Positions 40,247 to 49,170 of a stretch of DNA of 64,000 nucleotides are shown here, one piece after another. Origin of the DNA: Bacteroidetes bacterium 43-93. Lineage in GTDB: Bacteria; Bacteroidota; Bacteroidia; Chitinophagales; Chitinophagaceae. The first letter of the stretch is position 1. Each line of letters opens with the position of its first letter. Under the pieces are notes generated by a model. It was not told the DNA's origin and searched no databases. It saw only the letters and a program-made list of their open reading frames with translations. A program made the translations under genes and the position numbers. The DNA lies in assembly GCA_001897855.1 (NCBI GenBank), contig MKUO01000001.1:310001-374000 (forward strand), in the 5' to 3' direction.

Positions 40247-40389
40247 CATTTAGAGGAATGTGTTCGATTGTTCACTCTAAAATGGATATGTATTTGGTGT
40301 TTAATGTATTACGCATCGGACGGCGATTTTTTCTGCCAGTATCTCTATTATGGTATGTAACTGGCATTATATGGTGTAAATGCTTTCTT

Positions 40390-41241
40390 ATGAGACACCA
40401 TATTGCAACATGGTCTGTACCTGGACCAATCCAAACATTTCGTATCCAATGCCTCAGCGATCTGGCCGGTAAACATGATCCTGTTCTTGTTGACAAAGGC
40501 GCCATGTACACGATACTATGGCTTAAAGAAGGGTCGGGTACTTACATAGCAGATATAGATGCGGTGCAGATGGATGCAGACACTATATATATGTTTAAGC
40601 CTCAGCAGGCGCTTAGTGTCCTTGTTGCTGATGAGGCACGAGGGTATGTAATTCATTTTTCACTCGACTTTCTTGGGGTAAAGCCCGATACATTTAGGCA
40701 GTTTACGGGCTCTTCGTTATTTGATATTTTATCCGGGACATTGACAATACCTGCAGGACAAGATGATAGCCTGGATGTATTGGTAAGTAAAATGAAGGAG
40801 CAGGATGTCAATGATCCCATCGTACCGGAACTGATGAAAGTGATGTTGTTGTTGCTGAATCAAAAAAATAATGTTGTATCAGAAAGGGCGAATGGATATG
40901 GTAACATTTTTCTTGTAAAGAAATTCTTCAACCTGTTAGAGCAAAAGTTCCTTACTATGAAGATGGTAAACAATTATGCAAGAGAGCTTTCTGTTACTCC
41001 TAATTACCTCAACGAGATGATAAAGAAGAATACGGGCTTTTCGGCAAGACACCATATACAGCAACGTGTGATTATGGAAGCAAAGAGGAAAATAATGCAG
41101 GAAGGCTTGTCCATGAAAGAAATAGCCTACTATCTGGGTTTTGATGATTCGTACCATTTTAGCAAATACTTCAAAAATGTATCGGGCAGTAACTTCTCCG
41201 AATTCAGAAAGCAAACGATGCATCAGCTTAGTTTCATCTAA
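40390..41241 (+). CDS. AraC-family transcriptional regulator
   Basis: A 283-residue regulator. I chose ATG 40390 (MRHHIATWSVPGPIQTF) over 40231, since the extra 53 residues are translated from the preceding terminator and are not conserved in type. The N-terminal sensor is cupin-like (YIADIDAVQMDADTIYMFKP). The C-terminal HTH domain (about 180-283) contains LSVTPNYLNEMIKKNTGFSA and LGFDDSYHFSKYFKNVSG. A strong terminator follows. The adjacent convergent isochorismatase-like gene may be a target, which is only a guess. Confidence 0.85.
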   Translation: MRHHIATWSVPGPIQTFRIQCLSDLAGKHDPVLVDKGAMYTILWLKEGSGTYIADIDAVQMDADTIYMFKPQQALSVLVADEARGYVIHFSLDFLGVKPDTFRQFTGSSLFDILSGTLTIPAGQDDSLDVLVSKMKEQDVNDPIVPELMKVMLLLLNQKNNVVSERANGYGNIFLVKKFFNLLEQKFLTMKMVNNYARELSVTPNYLNEMIKKNTGFSARHHIQQRVIMEAKRKIMQEGLSMKEIAYYLGFDDSYHFSKYFKNVSGSNFSEFRKQTMHQLSFI

Positions 41242-41243
41242 AT

Positions 41244-41273
41244 AAAAAAGGATCAGTTTACTGATCCTTTTTT
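41244..41273. terminator. Bidirectional terminator
   Basis: 13-bp perfect inverted repeat (AAAAAAGGATCAG, loop TTTA, CTGATCCTTTTTT) between convergent genes, with T-runs on both strands. Confidence 0.92.
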
Positions 41274-41291
41274 GATGGTGATAGGCTCTAA

Positions 41292-41891
41292 CTACATGCT
41301 CATAAAAGCGTTGTGTGCCGCAAATACATCTTGCTCTATCTGACCGGCCTTTGGATTTTTCCATGTTTTCATCCATTCGGCTACAACCTGTTCCCAGGTT
41401 ACAGGTACTACACCCGCCTGTATCATCCTGAGTACAGCCATGTCGTGAGATTCTTTAGATTCTCCGCCCGCTGCATCTACAACGCCAAACACATCGTAGC
41501 CATCACGCAGGCCATGTAGTGCGGTATGTGCAAAGCACATACTCGTCCACAAGCCCGACATCACCAGTTGTTTACGGTTTGTTCTTTGCATAACCTGCGT
41601 CACCTCTTCGTCATCCATAGCATCAAAGCATGGGTTTTGCCTGTTTATAACATTAATAGCCGGTAACGCGTCTGTAATTTCAGGGAAGAAATGACCATTG
41701 CGTTTTTCGTTTATGCAGGTTAGCACTGTAGGTATATCGAATACCGCCGCACCTTTTGCAAGTGCAATAACATTGTTCTTTATAAGTGTACGATCCCCGG
41801 ATTCTACACCGTAAAGCATGGCCCGTTGATAGTCTACCAGTAGCAGCAGGCTTTTATCAGCATCCAGGCTGTTTACAAATTTGTTTTCCAT
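41292..41891 (-). CDS. Isochorismatase-family hydrolase (YcaC-like)
   Basis: A 199-residue cysteine hydrolase. The catalytic aspartate is in LLLVDYQRAM (D20), the lysine region is RTNRKQLVMSGLW, and the catalytic cysteine is in TSMCFAHTALHGLRDGY. The GVVDAAGGESKESHDMA segment is typical of the YcaC group. Members hydrolyse amides or vinyl ethers; the actual substrate is unknown. There is no signal peptide. It lies 18 nt downstream of the alpha/beta hydrolase on the same strand, so both are likely one transcript. Confidence 0.88.
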   Translation of the reverse strand: MENKFVNSLDADKSLLLLVDYQRAMLYGVESGDRTLIKNNVIALAKGAAVFDIPTVLTCINEKRNGHFFPEITDALPAINVINRQNPCFDAMDDEEVTQVMQRTNRKQLVMSGLWTSMCFAHTALHGLRDGYDVFGVVDAAGGESKESHDMAVLRMIQAGVVPVTWEQVVAEWMKTWKNPKAGQIEQDVFAAHNAFMSM

Positions 41892-41909
41892 ATTCTATTT
41901 GAGTTTGTG

Positions 41910-42710
41910 TTAATGCGATGGTTCAAAATGATTTTTGATGAGCCAGTTGTAAATGTATTCTGCATCTTCCTTCCAGGTAGACTGGCCGAGTACAAAGTGA
42001 TTTCTTCCTTTAAACTCCTTATAGTCTGTAACCGATCTTGTATCCTTATACTTTTTATAGTTATCGTAGTTGAACGAGGCTGGTATAATGTTGTCTGTAC
42101 TACCGGATATAAAGAGTAATGGAGCGTGCGGTTGGTTGTAATTTACTTTCGCAATGTTGGTCATCCAGTCGCGGCTTGTGAGTTTAGATTCCGGGACTAC
42201 GTATTTATTGTACGCTTCCTGCTGCTGATTCAAAGGCATTCCATTGGTAAAAGCATATTGCCATGTTTTAAATGACATGAGATAAGCTTTACGTACCGAT
42301 GTGAAATAGCCTAATGATCGCCAACCGGCTTTTAATGCGCTAAATTTAAATGTATTGACGCCTTTGGTTGGTACCGAGTGAATGGTTACACCACATACTG
42401 CAAGGTCTTTCTGGATCAATAATTGTGTGATGAGCCCACCGAGCGAATGGCCAATAAGTATTGGCTTTTCCTGCAGCTTGCTGATGATGCCTGCGTAATA
42501 GTCTATTAGGCCAGCAAGACGATTAGATGCTATATCGTTATTGGGTTGACGACTCCGCAGTACTTCCGGACTTTGGTCTTTATAAGGCCAGGATGGAGCG
42601 ATGCAGGTGTATCCTTTATTTTCGAAATATTTTTTCCATTCATCCCAGGAATTATTACCAACAAATGCACCCGTAATAAAAAGGATAGTTCTCGATTTTG
42701 TGTTGATCAT
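41910..42710 (-). CDS. Alpha/beta hydrolase
   Basis: A 266-residue cytoplasmic alpha/beta hydrolase. Nucleophile elbow is GHSLGG (LIGHSLGGLITQLL), the acid is likely in SGSTDNIIP (D), and the histidine in GRNHFVLGQ. The N-terminus ILFITGAFVGNNSWDEW lacks the usual HG but has a comparable glycine. No signal peptide is present. Substrate is unknown; it probably shares a transcript with the isochorismatase-like gene 18 nt downstream. Confidence 0.85.
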   Translation of the reverse strand: MINTKSRTILFITGAFVGNNSWDEWKKYFENKGYTCIAPSWPYKDQSPEVLRSRQPNNDIASNRLAGLIDYYAGIISKLQEKPILIGHSLGGLITQLLIQKDLAVCGVTIHSVPTKGVNTFKFSALKAGWRSLGYFTSVRKAYLMSFKTWQYAFTNGMPLNQQQEAYNKYVVPESKLTSRDWMTNIAKVNYNQPHAPLLFISGSTDNIIPASFNYDNYKKYKDTRSVTDYKEFKGRNHFVLGQSTWKEDAEYIYNWLIKNHFEPSH

Positions 42711-42813
42711 GTTGTTTACATTTAAAATATAAGTACGCTGATATACTGATATTCAAAGCTATTTGTAAGAGGTAATCCCATCAATTGACAAAAAGAGGTG
42801 CTTATGGTATGGA

Positions 42814-43149
42814 TCATGGCAGGAATACTTCCGTTGAGATATGCTGAGTACCAAGTGGTATAGATACGGACCTGACTTTATTTAAAAGATCTATGAAGCG
42901 TAATGTGTTTTCTACACCCTCCAGTCTCAGTATACCGGACATTCCTGCGTTTGTAACTTCTATAGCATAGATGGTATTGGCAATGGGTAGGTCTTCGCTT
43001 TTAGGTAGGTAGAACATCCGCGTAATGGCAATTTCACTCAATGGTATGAAGTTGTCTGTCTGTATGCAGTATATGTACTCGCCGAGGAAATTAAAGTTGC
43101 ATTTGTATCCATGCAGTAGTAATAGGAAAACTATACTGTCAGGATTCAT
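42814..43149 (-). CDS. Hypothetical protein, family not recognised
   Basis: A small protein of about 111 residues from ATG 43149, or 137 residues from 43227 if the upstream hydrophobic leader is real. It contains FNFLGEYIYCIQTDNFIPLSEIAITRMFYL and a beta-rich C-terminus. I do not recognise the family, and codon quality is fair. Independent gene with about 100 nt of nothing either side. Confidence 0.45.
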   Translation of the reverse strand: MNPDSIVFLLLLHGYKCNFNFLGEYIYCIQTDNFIPLSEIAITRMFYLPKSEDLPIANTIYAIEVTNAGMSGILRLEGVENTLRFIDLLNKVRSVSIPLGTQHISTEVFLP

Positions 43150-43394
43150 ATTTTCTTGTTGCATGGCACACCATTGAAATAATACAAATATTTTAATCGC
43201 ATTGGGTAGAAGTAAATGGTAATACACTTGCGATGCTTGTACAAAGGATATATGGATAAGTATTAGTCACTAAATGATTTTGCAGCTGCGATGGTTATGG
43301 CAACTTCATCCTTTATATAACCATTGAAGCCTGAGCTATAGCTGGCGATTTTTGCGAAGAAGCTTATTCTAAAAACTTTAAAACATTTTAACCG

Positions 43395-44195
43395 ATGAAA
43401 TTAAAAATGATGGCGCTTTGTGCAGGGCTCTTTTGTTCTCTCACGTTGTTTGCGCAAAATGGAAAAAAAGGATCGACAATTGTACTAGTGCATGGTGCAT
43501 GGCTTGATGCCAGTAGCTGGGATAAAGTAGTGCCAGCCCTCAAGGCTGCAGGGCACGAAGTAATAGCGGTGAATTTGCCGGGGCATGGAAAAGATAATAC
43601 ACCCGTACCAGCACTGACATTGCAGGCCTATGCTGATGCGGTAAAAAAAGCGATCGGCAATCGCAAAAATGTAATACTTGTTGGCCATAGTATGGGCGGG
43701 ATAGTTGTAAGTGCTGCTGCCGAGCAGATACCGGATAGGATAAAAGAGATCGTATACATAGGAGCATTCCTCCCGCAAAATGGAGAGTCATTGTTACAGT
43801 TATCCTCCCTGCCTGAAAACAAGGAAAGCCTGCTTGGAAAGAATTTGAAAGTTGATGAGAAGAATGGGGTTAGCTCTATTGCAAAAGAAGGCGTTAGGGA
43901 AACTTTTTCTGCCGATGTTTCTGATGAGGCTATGAAACACTATATCCTTAACCAGAAACCAGATGCTTTGGCTCCATTTGTAACGCCACCATCATTAACT
44001 GCAGAAAACTTTGGTAAGATCACTAAAGTGTACGTGCGCACAGCTAACGATAAGGCCATCGCTCCGGACCTGCAAACGGAAATGGCGCAAAAAGGAAATG
44101 TGGTAAGAATGTATACTGTTCCCACAAGCCATGTTCCGTTTCTTTCTATGCCGGGTGTTATCAGCTCTATCCTTTTACAAGAGTCTACTGAATAG
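43395..44195 (+). CDS. Secreted alpha/beta hydrolase (EstC/MES-like)
   Basis: A 266-residue hydrolase with a cleavable signal peptide (about 1-20, ending LTLFA). Motifs: VLVHGAWLDASSWDKV, GHSMGGIVVSA (nucleophile serine) and a C-terminal TSHVPFLSMP (histidine). It belongs to the group of plant methylesterase / pyrethroid-hydrolase-like enzymes. The next gene is a paralogue with the same layout but a lipoprotein signal, so the pair probably arose by duplication. Substrates are probably small aromatic or aliphatic esters. Confidence 0.87.
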   Translation: MKLKMMALCAGLFCSLTLFAQNGKKGSTIVLVHGAWLDASSWDKVVPALKAAGHEVIAVNLPGHGKDNTPVPALTLQAYADAVKKAIGNRKNVILVGHSMGGIVVSAAAEQIPDRIKEIVYIGAFLPQNGESLLQLSSLPENKESLLGKNLKVDEKNGVSSIAKEGVRETFSADVSDEAMKHYILNQKPDALAPFVTPPSLTAENFGKITKVYVRTANDKAIAPDLQTEMAQKGNVVRMYTVPTSHVPFLSMPGVISSILLQESTE

Positions 44196-44235
44196 TAATT
44201 CTAGCTGGGTCCACATTTCTTTATTTAAAAAATGA

Positions 44236-45069
44236 ATGAGCATGAAACATATATTCTATATTATTTTGGTTGCAATAACCATTTTTTCGGTTTCGTCTTG
44301 TAAAAGCAAAGATGATAGCCCATCCCCAACCGGGAATAACACTAAAGGGGGCAAAACCTTTGTTTTAGTTGCCGGCGCCTGGCAAGGTGCTTATGTATGG
44401 CAAACTGTGAAGACACAATTAGAAGCACAAGGACAAAAAGTGATCGTAGTAGAACTACCTGCACATGGCGATGATAATACCGCGCCCGAAAACGTTTCCA
44501 TAAATGTGTATCGGGATAAGGTAGTTAGCGCTATCAATGCCGTTGATGGTAAGGTGGTATTGGTAGGGCATAGTATGGCCGGTGTTGTAGTATCAGAAGT
44601 TGCAGACGCTATACCGGATAAACTGGAAAAACTGATCTACGTAGCTGCTTTCGTACCTGCGAACGGACAATCCCTGCAAGATCTCGCCTTTCAGGATGCG
44701 CAATCTCAGTTGGGCCCTTCCCTGATCCCATCCCAGGATATGCTTACATTGGATGTGAAGCAGGAGAACAGGATCAATATTTTTTGCCAGGACGGATCTG
44801 ACGAAGCAAAGGCATTACTAACCCAGAAGTTTAGGGTAGAACCGGCTATACCTTTCACAAATAAGGCAAGCTTGTCTGCCGATAAGTTCGGAAAAGTTGA
44901 TAAATACTACATACACACTAGCCAGGATCATGCTATTGGCCCTGATCTGCAGGATAAAATGGCCAATGCCGCCGGTATTACCAAAACATACACACTCAAT
45001 AGCGGGCACAGTCCTTTCTTATCTGTTCCCGATCAGTTAACACAGCAATTGCTGACTATCACTAAATAG
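44236..45069 (+). CDS. Lipoprotein alpha/beta hydrolase, paralogue of the previous gene
   Basis: A 277-residue hydrolase. The N-terminus is a lipoprotein signal (FSVSSC) followed by a polar linker. Fold motifs: VLVAGAWQGAYVWQTV, GHSMAGVVVSE (serine nucleophile) and NSGHSPFLSVP (histidine). Sequence order and lengths match the upstream secreted hydrolase, but it is predicted to stay anchored in a membrane. The start may be the first ATG at 44236 or the second at 44242. An interrupted AhpD-like gene begins 5 nt after the stop. Confidence 0.86.
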   Translation: MSMKHIFYIILVAITIFSVSSCKSKDDSPSPTGNNTKGGKTFVLVAGAWQGAYVWQTVKTQLEAQGQKVIVVELPAHGDDNTAPENVSINVYRDKVVSAINAVDGKVVLVGHSMAGVVVSEVADAIPDKLEKLIYVAAFVPANGQSLQDLAFQDAQSQLGPSLIPSQDMLTLDVKQENRINIFCQDGSDEAKALLTQKFRVEPAIPFTNKASLSADKFGKVDKYYIHTSQDHAIGPDLQDKMANAAGITKTYTLNSGHSPFLSVPDQLTQQLLTITK

Positions 45070-45074
45070 TAGTT

Positions 45075-45497
45075 ATGTCTGATATATTTAAGATGGCTAA
45101 GGTTCAGCCTGAAGCATATAAAGCAATGGCGGCATTAGATACTTACAATAAGATATCTGAGCTAGACAAGCTGCATCGGGAGATGATAAAAATAAGAGTG
45201 TCACAGATAAATAGCTGTGCTTATTGCCTGAATATCCATACCCTTGATGCCCGGCAATATGGATAGACAGAACAACGTATTTACCTAATGATTGCCTATA
45301 GGGAGGCTGGTGATATGTTGTCTGAAGATCAACGGCTGATACTGGAAATGACAGAACAAATAACACTGACCCATGAAAAAGGATTGAGCGATGATGTGTA
45401 CAGCAAAGCTGTAGTATTCTTTGGCGAAGAATGTGCGGCCCAGATCATCATGGCCATTATTATCATCAATGCCTGGAACAGGATAGCATTTCCTTAA
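45075..45497 (+). pseudogene. AhpD-like carboxymuconolactone decarboxylase, in-frame stop
   Basis: An about 140-residue AhpD-like protein in a single reading frame. The peroxidatic motif is CAYCLNIH (C48, C51, H55). It is interrupted by TAG at 45264-45266, 63 codons in. The frame continues unchanged (213 nt later) as EAGDMLSEDQRLILEMTEQIT to the stop at 45495-45497. One base change (TAG from GAG) would restore it. No other start lies conveniently after the stop, so it is probably inactive unless read through. Such proteins reduce peroxides or disulfide substrates. Confidence 0.8.
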
Positions 45498-45535
45498 ACA
45501 TGCACCCATACCGGTGGTTTTCGATTTTTGTTGTA

Positions 45536-45566
45536 AGAGCCGCCCCATTGGGCGGCTCTGGTTTTT
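45536..45566 (+). terminator. Intrinsic terminator
   Basis: 10-bp perfect stem AGAGCCGCCC/GGGCGGCTCT with loop CATT, then GG and a T-run; it ends the hydrolase/AhpD operon. Confidence 0.9.
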
Positions 45567-45605
45567 AGGTTTATATAAGTTGCTTAGTGTACGTTGACAG
45601 CACTA

Positions 45606-45644
45606 AAGAATAGAAGCTCTCTTAGTTGTGTAGCTTCTATTCTT
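45606..45644. repeat. 13-bp inverted repeat
   Basis: AAGAATAGAAGCT and AGCTTCTATTCTT form a perfect 13-bp stem with a 13-nt loop. It has no immediate T-run (T6 begins about 7 nt later). It may be a second terminator or an operator. Confidence 0.6.
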
Positions 45645-45664
45645 GGAAGAATTTTTTGTGTTGA

Positions 45665-45973
45665 TTATACCTGAAAATTGTCGATGGGACGGCTTTCAGT
45701 AGCGGATATTCAAGGGATTGGTTGACAATGCAATTAGACAAGCTTTGGATGTGGCACGGATGGGGCAATGTAAGTATCTACACACGTGAGCGCTGACCCT
45801 TCATGTGTGCCATGTAAAGAGGAATCTAAGGAGAACTGGTTTGCGATACCAGCTGAAGGGTCTGCAATTGAATGCCTTAAGGAAAAATAGAGAGCAGGCT
45901 TTAAACTGACAGACTTTTAAAAAATGATTCGTTGATTTGCTTACAAGCTTCAGGGGTTTGCATACATGAACGC
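45665..45973 (+). repeat. Repeat A, copy 2 (309 bp)
   Basis: Matches 30762-31070 over its whole length with scattered substitutions and two compensating single-base indels. It is fused directly to repeat B, whereas copy 1 is separated from B by 3059 bp. Confidence 0.85.
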
Positions 45974-46172
45974 CAATAGCCGAGAGTAAGGGGAACGGTG
46001 ATGCAAGCTGTGCCGCGAAATGATGCACTCTGAAATAGGCACCGTCCAGACCTATATCTTCGGCAGCAACTGCCAGGTCAATAGACTGGAGCAAGGTATC
46101 ACTTGCTGTACGGGTTTTATAAGCAGGGTGATTAGCCCAATGTCCAAACGATAAAAATCCTATCTTCTTCTT
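45972..46172 (-). pseudogene. 5' stub of an LLM oxidoreductase gene
   Basis: Encodes the first 67 codons of the LLM-class protein (LDGAYFRVHHFAAQL, PFPLLSAIG), then runs into repeat A sequence. The start codon is changed from ATG to AAG (46170-46172). Confidence 0.85.
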
Positions 46173-46256
46173 AGATATACGTAAACCGTATCAGAAAGTT
46201 AGGACAAAATAATTAGGGCGGCTAATATTCGCACGAGGACTGACAGCGATCATCGC
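45972..46256 (-). repeat. Repeat B, copy 2 (285 bp)
   Basis: Same length as 34130-34414, about 95% identical by eye, including 84 nt upstream of the LLM start. Confidence 0.88.
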
Positions 46257-46408
46257 AATGAACATACAAAAAGTTTTTAACTGATCAGCATCAGGCACTG
46301 ATATTAGTTGTCTGGCTTCTATATATGTTTCGGCTAAACCAAACACTGATTTGGATAAACACGGACGAAGGCAAAGCTGCACTTTTGTAACAGCAAAAAA
46401 ATACAATT

Positions 46409-47299
46409 ATGCGCGTTTTCATAACAGGGGCTACCGGCTTCGTCGGTACTGCCATCGTACAGGAATTATTAAATGCGGGCCACCAGGTACTGGGCCTAGC
46501 ACGCTCGGAAGCCTCAGCTCAAAAGCTGACCGATGCAGGCGCTGAGGTTCACAGGGGCGACCTGGAAGATATTGACAGCCTGCGCAGCGGCGCAGCAAAA
46601 GCAGACGGCGTTATCCATGCCGGCTTTATTCATGACTTTACCCGTTTCCCAGAAGTTTGCAGGGTAGATAAAACAGCAATTGAAACAATAGGCAGCGTGC
46701 TGGCTGGTTCCGAGCGTCCGTTTATTGTCACTTCTGGCACTGCCTTGGTAAGTCCCGGTCAGCTGGCAACTGAAGATATCATACAGGCCTTTAACCCTTC
46801 CTGGCCGCGTGTTTCCGAACAGACCGCGGATGCAATTGCTGCACAAGGCGTTCGCGCAGCGTCCGTTCGTTTGTCCCCATCGGTACATGGCGATGGCGAC
46901 AGGCATGGCTTCATTCCCATCCTTGTAAATATCGCTAAGGAAAAGGGCGCCGCCTGCTACATCGGCGAAGGCCTCAATCGCTGGAATGCCGTACATCGGC
47001 TGGATGCAGCCCGCCTTTTTAGGCTGGCACTGGAAAATGCAGCTCCGGCAGCCCGTTACCACGCCGCGGCTGAAGAAGCCATCACCGTAAAATCTATAGC
47101 TGAAGCAATCGGCCAACAGTTGGGTCTGCCTGTGATATCCATAGCACCGGAAGCTGCCGCTCGCCATTTTGGCTGGTTTGCGCAGATGGCAGCCATCGAC
47201 TGCCCTGCTTCGAGTGAGTGGACGCAGAAACATTTAAGCTGGCATCCAGTCCATCAGACGCTTATGGAAGATATTCAAACAGGCATTTACACTAAATAA
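46409..47299 (+). CDS. NAD-dependent epimerase/dehydratase-family protein
   Basis: A 296-residue Rossmann-fold protein of the extended SDR type. Begins MRVFITGATGFVGTAIVQELL (glycine motif at residues 7-13). The usual active-site YxxxK is not obvious; instead the protein reads SWPRVSEQTADAI at that place. It may be an atypical oxidoreductase or a redox sensor. By eye it is GC-richer than its neighbours, together with the NmrA gene 3 nt downstream. The two and the following AraC gene form one run on the plus strand. Confidence 0.82.
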   Translation: MRVFITGATGFVGTAIVQELLNAGHQVLGLARSEASAQKLTDAGAEVHRGDLEDIDSLRSGAAKADGVIHAGFIHDFTRFPEVCRVDKTAIETIGSVLAGSERPFIVTSGTALVSPGQLATEDIIQAFNPSWPRVSEQTADAIAAQGVRAASVRLSPSVHGDGDRHGFIPILVNIAKEKGAACYIGEGLNRWNAVHRLDAARLFRLALENAAPAARYHAAAEEAITVKSIAEAIGQQLGLPVISIAPEAAARHFGWFAQMAAIDCPASSEWTQKHLSWHPVHQTLMEDIQTGIYTK

Positions 47300-47302
47300 G
47301 CA

Positions 47303-48232
47303 ATGATGAAAATTATAGTAACCGGGTCTTTAGGCAACATTAGTAAACCATTAACGGAGCTACTTGTCGCCCAGGGACACAGCGTAACCGTTATCAGCAG
47401 TAACCCGGAAAAGAAGGCCGTCATTGCACAACTGGGAGCGACGCCAGCTATCGGCTCCATTACGGATACGCCTTTTCTTACCGAAACATTCAAGGGGGCT
47501 GACGCGTTGTATGTGATGATACCACTGAGTTTCACCGAACCCGATCTGGGTGCGTATATGCGACGTGCAGCAGGGAGCTATATACAGGCGCTGAGCGAAG
47601 CAAAGGTCAAACGAGTGGTAGTTTTAAGCGGCTGGGCAGCAGACCTTGTGAAGGCTGAAAACGTGGAGCACTTGTTTGACCGCCTGGATACCTCATTGAC
47701 CATCATGAGGCCGGCATCTTTCTATACAAACTTTTACCAGTCGATCGATTTAATCAAAGGCAAAGGACTGATGGGGAAATTACTGACCCTGCGATACAAT
47801 GGACTTTGGGCTTTGCTCACGGGCAAAACCGGCTTATTGATGGGCAATTACGGGGGCGATGACCGCATTGTTTTTGTATCACCAATAGATATAGCAAATG
47901 CCGTAGCGGAAGAACTGCTGTTGCTGCCGGAAAAGAAGACCATCCGCTATGTAGGCAGTGAAGAAATGACCTGTAATGAAGCGGCACAGATCATCGGTAC
48001 GGCAGTAGGCAAGCCTTGGCTCAGATGGGTGCTGCTTACGGACGAAGAAATGCTGCGGGGATTGAAGATGGCTAAGGTGCCGGAAAAATTAGCGAAGACG
48101 CTGGTTGAAATGCAGGCAGCTACACACAGCGGCAAAACAATGGAAAATTTTCATCGCGCCAATCCTAAGATGGGGAAAGTGAAGCTAAGGGATTTCGCTA
48201 AAGAGTTTGCCAAAGTTTATCATCAGAAATAA
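47303..48232 (+). CDS. NmrA-like NAD(P)-binding protein
   Basis: A 309-residue Rossmann protein of the NmrA/HSCARG group (MKIIVTGSLGNISKPLTELL; GADALYVMIPLSF; RPASFYTNFYQSI). It lacks a clear catalytic tyrosine-lysine pair, as usual for this group, and may reduce quinones or sense NADPH. It lies 3 nt after the epimerase gene and 14 nt before the AraC gene, so probably one operon. Confidence 0.85.
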   Translation: MMKIIVTGSLGNISKPLTELLVAQGHSVTVISSNPEKKAVIAQLGATPAIGSITDTPFLTETFKGADALYVMIPLSFTEPDLGAYMRRAAGSYIQALSEAKVKRVVVLSGWAADLVKAENVEHLFDRLDTSLTIMRPASFYTNFYQSIDLIKGKGLMGKLLTLRYNGLWALLTGKTGLLMGNYGGDDRIVFVSPIDIANAVAEELLLLPEKKTIRYVGSEEMTCNEAAQIIGTAVGKPWLRWVLLTDEEMLRGLKMAKVPEKLAKTLVEMQAATHSGKTMENFHRANPKMGKVKLRDFAKEFAKVYHQK

Positions 48233-48246
48233 CGAAATTTATCATC

Positions 48247-49170
48247 GTGAAAAATCACCAGCTATTTCACTTTCATTCGATCACCGAGTATCACCGGGCC
48301 GCAGGTCTGCCCAACCCGGCACACCCCCAGATCAGCCTAGTACACATGGATGATCTGGCTGGACCACTGAGCGAAAGCCCGTTCAGCGTTGTTTATGACT
48401 TTTATGCCATTTCTATGAAAAAGGTAAGGAACGTCAAATTCAAATATGGCCAGCAGGACAGCGATTTTGACGATGGCGTATTGTTCTTTATGGCACCCGG
48501 GCAGGTTTTCAGCGTTGAATTTAATGCAGGAGAACTGACACACCACCCTGAGGGGTGGATGCTGCTGGTGCATCCGGACTTTTTGTGGCATACACCATTA
48601 GCTAAAACCATTCGCCAGTACGAATTCTTTGGTTATTCCGTCTATGAGGCGCTTTATCTTTCAGATATGGAAGAAGTAATGCTTACGGGCATCGTACAAA
48701 ATATCAGGCAGGAATATCTTTCTAACATTGACCGGTTCAGTCAAAGCGTGATCATCGCTCAATTAGAATTATTTTTGACCTATTCTGAACGGTTTTACCA
48801 GCGGCAGTTCATTACGCGAAAAATGGCGAACCATGAAATACTGAGTAAACTGGAAGACCTGCTTACTGAATACTTTGACAGCGGTGCCCTCGCGCAAAAA
48901 GGACTGCCCAGCGTCACCTGGATCGCTGAAAACTTACATATTTCACCGGGTTATTTGAGTAGTTTGCTCAAATCCTTAACCGGGCAAAACACGCAGCAGC
49001 ATTTGCATAGCAAGCTAATCGAATTGGCCAAAGAAAAGCTATCTACAACCGATCTGACAGTGAGCGAGATTGCCTATGACTTAGGCTTTGAACACCTTCA
49101 GTCTTTTAGCAAACTTTTCAAAAGCAAAACTAACCTAAGTCCCCTGGCTTTCCGCGCCTCTTTCAATTAA
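48247..49170 (+). CDS. AraC-family regulator, paralogue of 32110-32997
   Basis: A 307-residue AraC/XylS regulator: KFKYGQQDSDFDDGVLFF and LLVHPDFLWHTPLA in the N-terminal sensor, and LHISPGYLSSLLKSLTGQ plus LGFEHLQSFSKLFKSKT in the C-terminal HTH domain. It parallels 32110-32997 along the full length. The two paralogues each end a short redox operon that was linked to repeats A and B. It probably controls the epimerase/NmrA pair. Start codon is GTG at 48247. Confidence 0.87.
   Translation: MKNHQLFHFHSITEYHRAAGLPNPAHPQISLVHMDDLAGPLSESPFSVVYDFYAISMKKVRNVKFKYGQQDSDFDDGVLFFMAPGQVFSVEFNAGELTHHPEGWMLLVHPDFLWHTPLAKTIRQYEFFGYSVYEALYLSDMEEVMLTGIVQNIRQEYLSNIDRFSQSVIIAQLELFLTYSERFYQRQFITRKMANHEILSKLEDLLTEYFDSGALAQKGLPSVTWIAENLHISPGYLSSLLKSLTGQNTQQHLHSKLIELAKEKLSTTDLTVSEIAYDLGFEHLQSFSKLFKSKTNLSPLAFRASFN

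Larger units (their letters stand above)
45498..46408. other. Gene-free stretch of repeats and remnants
   Basis: This 911-nt gap holds the terminator, a 13-bp inverted repeat, repeat A copy 2 and repeat B copy 2. From 46257 to 46408 I see only upstream sequence of the epimerase gene. Confidence 0.6.

Noticed and set aside
40231-40389. Upstream ATG for the AraC gene at 40390
   Set aside because: It starts inside the terminator of the previous gene and adds 53 atypical residues.
45801-46094. A 97-residue minus-strand frame joining the LLM start to unknown sequence
   Set aside because: It is a chance fusion across the repeat A/B join: the first part is the LLM stub, the second is antisense to repeat A; the original start codon is lost.
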